NCBI RefSeq assembly: GCF_002564005.1
Contig: NZ_PDJG01000001.1
Span: 3,457,502 to 3,521,501 of the forward strand
Direction of reading: 5' to 3'
Source: Sanguibacter antarcticus
GTDB lineage: Bacteria; Actinomycetota; Actinomycetes; Actinomycetales; Cellulomonadaceae
DNA length: 64,000 bases
The notes under the pieces were generated by a model, which did no database searches, had not been told where the DNA came from, and was given only the letters and a program-made list of their open reading frames with translations. Both the position numbers and the translations under genes were made by a program. This document shows, piece by piece, positions 59,080 to 64,000 of the stretch (position 1 is the first letter of the stretch; every line of letters begins with the position of its first letter).

Positions 59080-61512
59080 TCAGGTCTCGACCGGGACGAG
59101 CTCGACGCTGATGATCCGGTGGACAGCGACCGTGAGCTCAGACTCACGCGCCACGTCGACAGCGCGCAGACGACCCGCGTCCACCCGCAGCGGCCGCACC
59201 CGGCGACGCTGGTGCTCGCCGACCGGCCCCGTCATGTCGAGCCACACCTCACGACCGTCCGCTGCCGCCTCGCGCAACATCCCCAACGCCACGACCGGCT
59301 CCGTTGTTCCGGGCAGCGCGCTCCCGCGCACCGAGTCCCGGTGGCGGTACTCGCCCGCACCCCGGGCACGGCCCGTGCCAGGGTCGTCCGACGGACCGTC
59401 CGACGCCGAGCCCTCGTCGACCCGAGGCTGCGCGCCCGCCGCGGGGGTGTCCCGCCGCAGGGCAGCGACCAGGGTCGCGAGCCTGGCTGCACGGTCGTCG
59501 CGCCCGGTCCGTGCCACAGCTGAACGGTCCGGCAGCCGCACACCAGGACGTGCGCCCGGCCCAGACCCCGGACGCCGGCTGCGTCGTGCAGGCACACGCA
59601 CCCGTGGGGTCCGACGGTCCGCGAGGACGATCTGGCCGTCCGGTCCCTCCATCGCCGGCGCCATCCCGCGCTCTCGCAGCGCCGCGAGCAGCTGACCGAT
59701 CGGCGCCGTCGCCGCGAGCACCGTCGGCGCGATCCGGAACAACCCCAGCGGCCGCAGACGCTGGTCGTCGATGAGCCCCGCGAGCAGCGTCGGGTCCTCC
59801 ACGCGCACATAGCTCGACGCGACACCGAGCCGCACCTGACCATGCCGACGCGCAGCATCACGCACGAGGTACTCGAGCGGTTGCGGCACCGGGGTGCGCG
59901 AGTGCAGCGCGAGCTCGGCGAGAAACTCCTCGCCCGTGCGGCCCGCGTCGAGCGACCGGGTGACCGACGTCGGCGTGAACCGGACGGTGATCGCCGCACC
60001 ACGAGACTCGACGTCGGCAGAGTCCGCGAGCAGGGCCTCGAGCGCAGGCGACGGGCGGCCCGGCACCACACCGGTCAGGTCGCCCTGGAGCAGGATCTCG
60101 TCGACGGCCTCCGGGAGCAGCTCCGTCAGGCACGTCGTCAGCCGGACGACCACACCGTCGTCCGGGACGGTCTGACGCGGGACGTCCGCGAGAACGGCGC
60201 CACCCGGAGCCAGGGCGCCCGCCCCCGTCACGCCGAGCATCTCCGCCTCGCCCAGGAGCGCGGCGACAGCATCGATCGGCGGTACCGACCTGGGCGTCCG
60301 CCAGCGCAGCACCGCCAGGACGTCGTCAGGCGAGAGCGGCGTGAGCGGTGCCTCCGCGAGAACGTCCAGCACCTCACCGCGCAACCGCGGCACCCACGCT
60401 CGGTGCAGCTCGGGCTCGAGAGCGTTGCGCAGTGCCCCGCGCTCGTCCCGGCTCCCGACGAGCCACGGAGCACGAGCCGTCGCGAACCACGCCGTGACGA
60501 GCGCCGCCCACCGCGACGGGACGTCCGCAGCCAACCAGTCGTCCGCATCGAGCGTGGGAGAGTACGACGCCGGGTCGTCACCGTCGTCGACGACGAGGCC
60601 AGCGACCAGCGCGAGCTCGGTGACGAGAGCCGCCGTCCGGTCGTTCACCTCGAGGCGGGCCGCCAGCCTCCGCAGGTCTCGCACACCCAGGCCGCCCGAC
60701 TTGAGCACGGACGGCGGTGCCACCTGCCACGTGCTGATGAGCTCGGCGAGGAGGCGGACCGCCTCCTGGGCAGCACGCACCGACTCCGCCGCGACAGTCT
60801 CTGGCGCTCGCTGTGAAGGACCAGCGGCAGCCTCCGACGGTGCCCGGGAGAGCCGTTGGTGCGTCCTGCCGCCACGCAGCGCCATCGCGACACGGCGCGG
60901 AAGCACCACGTGCTGGGCGTCCGCCTGCTTGACGAACCCGTTCTGCACGAGCCATCGCGTCGGAGCCGCCGCCGGTGCGCCAGCCACCGTCGGGATCCGG
61001 CCGATCGGCGGGCCCCACGTGAGCGCGGAGAGGATGCTGCGCGCACCGGGCGGGGCGTCCTTGAGCAGGTCCGGGTCGGGAACGGCGTCCTGTGTCCGGC
61101 CGATCGGGCCGAGCCCGCCCGGGTACGCGTCCTGGACCTCGTCGACGCCGGGCGCCGGGCGCAGCGCTGTGCCGTCGGGCGACCAGACGAGCGCCATCTC
61201 GTCCAAGGTCGTGAGGATGGCGCGGACCGCTGCAGCATCGTCGTCGTGCGCGGTCCCGGTGATCGCCGCGACGACGCGGTCGGCCGTGATGTGCTCGCCG
61301 AGGCTCTCGAGCACGGTGACAGACTCGAGGACCTCGAGGTGAGCCGCGTCGAGCGCGTTCGTCGCGCGCTGGAGGCTCGCGCGGCTCGTCGCGCGCGCAG
61401 CGAGAGACAGCAGCGTCGCAGGCGACGGAGATGCAAGATCGGGGCGGTGGGTGAGCAACGCGACGAGGTGCTCGTCGCTCCGAGCACGGATCGAATCGCT
61501 GAACGTGGCCAT
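59080..61512 (-). CDS. Helicase-associated domain protein (XPB partner)
   Basis: Large protein of 810 residues with the helicase-associated/XPB-Ssl2-like domain in the C-terminal half (VVPGRPSPALEALLADSADVESRGAA and RSLDAGRTGEEFLAEL). It has no P-loop or helicase motifs of its own. The neighbouring XPB-type helicase suggests that both act together, as is the case for paired genes in other actinobacteria. A basic Arg/Pro/Ser stretch lies at about 640-730. Start ATG at 61512; an upstream in-frame ATG at 61545 is an alternative. Confidence 0.82.
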   Translation of the reverse strand: MATFSDSIRARSDEHLVALLTHRPDLASPSPATLLSLAARATSRASLQRATNALDAAHLEVLESVTVLESLGEHITADRVVAAITGTAHDDDAAAVRAILTTLDEMALVWSPDGTALRPAPGVDEVQDAYPGGLGPIGRTQDAVPDPDLLKDAPPGARSILSALTWGPPIGRIPTVAGAPAAAPTRWLVQNGFVKQADAQHVVLPRRVAMALRGGRTHQRLSRAPSEAAAGPSQRAPETVAAESVRAAQEAVRLLAELISTWQVAPPSVLKSGGLGVRDLRRLAARLEVNDRTAALVTELALVAGLVVDDGDDPASYSPTLDADDWLAADVPSRWAALVTAWFATARAPWLVGSRDERGALRNALEPELHRAWVPRLRGEVLDVLAEAPLTPLSPDDVLAVLRWRTPRSVPPIDAVAALLGEAEMLGVTGAGALAPGGAVLADVPRQTVPDDGVVVRLTTCLTELLPEAVDEILLQGDLTGVVPGRPSPALEALLADSADVESRGAAITVRFTPTSVTRSLDAGRTGEEFLAELALHSRTPVPQPLEYLVRDAARRHGQVRLGVASSYVRVEDPTLLAGLIDDQRLRPLGLFRIAPTVLAATAPIGQLLAALRERGMAPAMEGPDGQIVLADRRTPRVRVPARRSRRPGSGPGARPGVRLPDRSAVARTGRDDRAARLATLVAALRRDTPAAGAQPRVDEGSASDGPSDDPGTGRARGAGEYRHRDSVRGSALPGTTEPVVALGMLREAAADGREVWLDMTGPVGEHQRRRVRPLRVDAGRLRAVDVARESELTVAVHRIISVELVPVET

Positions 61513-61821
61513 CCGCACAATTTTACGCGCCAGGTTGCCACGCACCGCACGCTCCCGCGGCTGACCGGCAGCGATTTCGCCCGCTTCCGCCCGCTCTCAC
61601 CAAGGCCCCGACGGCCCTCCGCGTGCCGGCCGTGGAACCTGTGCCGGTCGCGGTAGCTGCCCCGATCGTGCAGGCTGCACCGATCGTGCTGGCCGCGCCG
61701 ATCGTGCAGGCCGCGCAGGCCCTGCTGGCCGCACTGGCCCTGCTGGCCCTGCTGGCTGCGCTGGCCCCGTCGGTCCGCTGGCTGCGTCGGCCCCGCTGGC
61801 CGCGCCGGTCCCGGTGGTCGG
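61513..61821. other. Low-complexity region between helicase partner and AbiEi-like pseudogene
   Basis: No gene can be supported. It holds three 18-base tandem repeats at 61662-61715 and further GC-rich repeats to about 61770. Open frames on both strands are low-complexity and lack ribosome binding sites. Confidence 0.55.
61662..61715. repeat. Three 18-base tandem repeats
   Basis: Units begin at 61662, 61680 and 61698 with consensus CCGATCGTGCAGGCCGCG and one to three differences. Degenerate CTGGCC-rich repeats continue to about 61770. Confidence 0.85.
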
Positions 61822-61889
61822 CGAGCTCGGGCATCTGTCTCGATCTCGGGCTGTTGATCGCCCGAGATCGAGACAGATGCCCGAGGTCG
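61822..61889. repeat. Palindromic repeat copy A
   Basis: A perfect 23-base inverted repeat, 61829-61851 with 61860-61882, 8-base loop, and a partial outer extension. It shares the core CATCTGTCTCGA and GAGCTCGGGC with copy B at 63.3 kb. A REP-like or small non-autonomous element is likely. Confidence 0.75.
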
Positions 61890-61929
61890 ACTCGGGCGTT
61901 TGGCGTCGTTGTCAGCCACCTCGGGTTCG

Positions 61930-62950
61930 TCAGAAGCCCTGGAGGAGGTGTGGGGCCGGACGCAGGGGGCACTGCGCGCCGACGGGCAGGAGCCGCTGCA
62001 CGCGCTCGCGGAGGCTGTTCGACGGCTGCACGTCTTCTCGGGTGGCGCGCACCACGCGCCACCCGGCCTCGACGATCGCGTCGTGGCGCCGTTTCTCCTC
62101 GAAGATCACCCGCCCGGGATCGCCAGCAGCGAGGGTCGTGTACTTGACGAGGCCGTCGAACTCGACAGCAACCTTCCAGTCCTCCCACCCGAGATCGGTG
62201 CGGAACGCCCCCAGACGTGTGACGACACGAACCTGGGTGCTCGGTCTCGGGAGGCCTGCGCCCACGAGCACGAGGCGCGTCGCAGACTCCCAGGGCGACT
62301 CGGCGCCGCCGTCCGCGAGATCGATGACCGCACGAGCGATCCGGACGCCCCGGGCAGGCCCCAGGTCCTGCAGCCGTGCGCGCAAGGAGTCCGGATCGAC
62401 GCCACGTCTGAGCGCAGCGTCAGCGACGACGAGTCCGGAGACCGCGCTGGACGATCGTGCGCAGTCCACCACAGTCCGCTCCAACGACGTGACCCGGAGC
62501 CCGGAGCGCACGACGACGTCCGATGCATCGAGCACCCCAGAGCTGCGCGACACGTCCTGAGACGCGTGGCCCGAGCGCAGCGAAGGGTGGTGGACGTGGA
62601 CCCGATCGGGGAGCGCCACAGCGGCAGGCCCCAGATCAGCGCCGCGGACTCGTGAGTGAACGTCACGGCCGGGGACAGCTGGCGTGCGACCGCGGCGATC
62701 CTCGCGAGCTCCCTGGTCTGCGGCGCCGCGTCGGGCAGGAGAGAAGCTGTGGCGACGTAGGCCCGCGCCGGACTCGCGTCCACGCTCCAGACGTGACCTG
62801 GGCCTGGACGAGCTGTGGTGACAGCTCGCGGGCGAGGAAGACGGTGGGCAGAAGAGCGACGGTGGGCAGACGGACGGTGGGCAGCGGGGGAGCGCCCCGC
62901 TCGAGAGGGGGCGGTGGGTGGCGCAGCGTGGTCGCGGTCTGAGGTGCCAT
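61930..62950 (-). pseudogene. AbiEi/DUF559-like protein, two frameshifts
   Basis: Three frames together give one protein of about 340 residues. Part 1 (from ATG 62950) ends SGAWTRVRRG, part 2 begins AYVATASLLPD and has FTHESAALIWGLPLW, and part 3 runs LPDRVHVHHPS to VAVEFDGLVKYT and FEEKRRHDAIVEAGWRVVRAT. Shifts lie near 62762 and 62618; each fits loss of one base. Layout resembles actinobacterial proteins with an AbiEi-type N-terminal winged helix and a DUF559/Vsr-like nuclease-fold C-terminus. Either the gene is decayed or the sequence has errors. Confidence 0.7.
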
Positions 62951-63313
62951 GCCACCAGCAGACGATGTCGCGCAAGCCTGCAGGTCGTGACCTGGCTCAG
63001 GTGTGGACCGACCGTCAGCGCCATGCCTTGTGGGCAGCTCTCAGCCAGCAGGGCTCCTGTGTCGGCCAGCACCACCCTGAGCGCTGAGGCTAGAAGACCT
63101 AGCTCCGCAGGCTCTGCTGCGCTGGCCTGCTCCGCCTGCTCCGCCAGCACGTCAGCCAGCCCGCCCGCCAGCAAGCGAGCCAGTCAGCCAGCCAGTCAGC
63201 CGGGCCGGGCTGGGCCGGGCCGGGCTGGGCTGGGCCGGGCTGGGCCGGGCTGGGCCGGGCTGGGCCGGGCCGGGCTGGGCCTGGCTGGGCAGGCCCGGCT
63301 GCGCCAGTTGCCG
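62951..63313. other. Low-complexity, repeat-rich region
   Basis: No gene can be supported. It contains CAGCCAGT-like repeats (about 63170-63200) and a GGGCTGGGCC-type tandem array (63200-63297). Confidence 0.55.
63200..63297. repeat. GGGCTGGGCC tandem array
   Basis: About ten imperfect units of GGGCTGGGCC/GGGCCGGGCT. It is strand-biased (G-rich on plus), so it could form unusual DNA structure and is difficult to sequence. Confidence 0.85.
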
Positions 63314-63383
63314 CCGAGCTCGGGCAGATGTTTCGAGCTCGGGCGGTTCAACGCCCGAGCTCGAGACAGATGCCCGAGCTCGG
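63314..63383. repeat. Palindromic repeat copy B
   Basis: An inverted repeat with about 31-base arms (63315-63345 and 63352-63382, three mismatches) around the 6-base loop GTTCAA. It contains CGAGCTCGGGC and GAGACAGATGCCCGAG, also found in copy A at 61.8 kb. Confidence 0.75.
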
Positions 63384-63613
63384 GGAGGCTGCTTCTGCTT
63401 TCGCTTTCGCTTTCGCTTCCGCTTCTGTCAGCCGGGTGGCGACCCGGAGGGATGCGGAGGGCGCGCGGTGGGTGAAACTGGTGTGCCGGGGGTGTGCGTT
63501 AGGCGGGTGGTCGTCGTGGACCGATAATGGGAAGGACTCACTGCCGCGCTCCGGAACATGCGCAGCCCGGTATCCTGTGAGGTCACATCCCGACGAGCAC
63601 TCCGAGGTTTCAC

Positions 63614-63996
63614 GTGCCCACCGGCAAGGTCAAGTTCTTCGATGCCGAACGCGGCTTCGGTTTCATCGCCAGCGAAGACGGCGAGCAGGTTTTCCTGCAC
63701 GCCTCCGCGCTGCCCGAGGGCATCACCGCCCCCAAGCCCGGAGCCCGGGTGGAGTTCGGCGTAGCCGACGGTCGTAAGGGCCCCCAGGCCTGTCCGTCAA
63801 GATGCTCGACCCTGTGCCGTCGGTTGCCAAGGCGCAGCGCAAGCCCGCCGAGGACATGTCGATCATCATCGAGGACGTCATCAAGCTCCTCGACGGTGTC
63901 GGCAACTCCTTGCGACGCGGGCGATACCCGGACAAGGCGGCCGCCTCCAAGGTCGCCACGGTTCTGCGCGCCATCGCGGACGACATCGAGGCCTAA
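63614..63996 (+). pseudogene. Cold-shock protein (CspA/CspB-like), one frameshift
   Basis: The first frame gives [18 protein letters not shown] with RNA-binding motifs RNP1 (GFGFI) and RNP2 (VFLHASAL), to GRKGPQA near 63785. The expected actinobacterial continuation ([18 protein letters not shown], ending [10 protein letters not shown]) is in another frame and ends at TAA 63996. Adding one base near 63788 restores a 127-residue protein, the usual length of this long actinobacterial Csp type. As written, the first frame has no stop before the window ends. A sequencing error is as likely as a real mutation. Confidence 0.8.
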
Positions 63997-64000
63997 GAAA

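Noticed and set aside
61623..62147. Plus-strand open frame across the 18-base repeats
   Set aside because: Its Ala/Leu-rich sequence comes only from the repeats, it lacks a start signal and runs antisense into the AbiEi-like gene.
63170..63300. CRISPR-like array
   Set aside because: The units are short, contiguous and without spacers, so it is a simple tandem repeat; no cas genes are present.

Overview
The window is high-GC DNA with strong C/G third-position bias, many GTG starts and ATGA/GTGA gene overlaps. It carries typical actinobacterial markers: CarD, a divergent LpqE-like lipoprotein, a WXG100 protein, an XPB-type helicase with its helicase-associated partner, DUF3263, DUF4032 and LytR_C proteins, and a solo groEL under CIRCE control. 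I infer an actinobacterium of the order Micrococcales (Cellulomonas/Sanguibacter/Oerskovia-like). The species cannot be named from this sequence alone.

Layout. 0-2.4 kb: end of a phosphate importer operon (pstC partial, pstA, pstB). 2.4-8.4 kb: LpqE-like lipoprotein, carD, ispD, ispF, a TetR regulator, cysS and rlmB, an order also known from mycobacteria. 8.4-13.4 kb (minus strand): DUF4032 kinase-fold protein, an orphan UgpC/MsmK-type sugar ABC ATPase, and otsA-otsB for trehalose. 13.4-24.4 kb: membrane Ser/Thr kinase, DsbA-like protein, tRNA-Thr(TGT), a DrrAB-like exporter, a GDSL hydrolase, uracil-DNA glycosylase, DUF3263 and LytR_C proteins, an FAD oxidoreductase, and groEL with two CIRCE boxes. 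24.4-32.8 kb: a galactoside-use locus with a LacI repressor, GH42 beta-galactosidase, two permeases and a binding protein (no ATPase), followed by a GH13 alpha-glucosidase. 32.8-38.6 kb: an accessory stretch with an alpha/beta hydrolase, a GNAT protein, small membrane proteins, an SdpI-like gene interrupted near its 3' end by a decayed IS5-type element, and an intact IS30-type element. 38.6-49.4 kb: a long urea operon, urtABCDE-ureABC-ureFGD, ending in a fused nickel permease NikMN. 49.4-57.3 kb: DUF4031, WXG100, HD and NYN proteins, a two-component system, PspA and a TPM-domain protein. 57.3-64 kb: XPB helicase, its helicase-associated partner, a low-complexity region with palindromic repeats, a frameshifted AbiEi/DUF559-like gene and a frameshifted cold-shock gene.

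How the genes work together. Urea is imported by UrtABCDE and hydrolysed by UreABC. UreF, UreG and UreD load nickel into the enzyme, and NikMN probably supplies it. No ureE is present; UreG carries a histidine-rich C-terminal tail and UreF a tandem His-Asp repeat that may bind metal. The galactoside transporter lacks an ATPase, and the orphan UgpC/MsmK protein 15 kb away is the natural candidate to power it.

I found no clearly new multi-gene system. The points most worth a second look are the SdpI-like gene completed by an insertion sequence, the metal-binding repeats in the urease accessory proteins, the solitary NikMN, the palindromic repeat pair near 61.8 and 63.3 kb, and three single-base frameshifts clustered in the last 1.4 kb.
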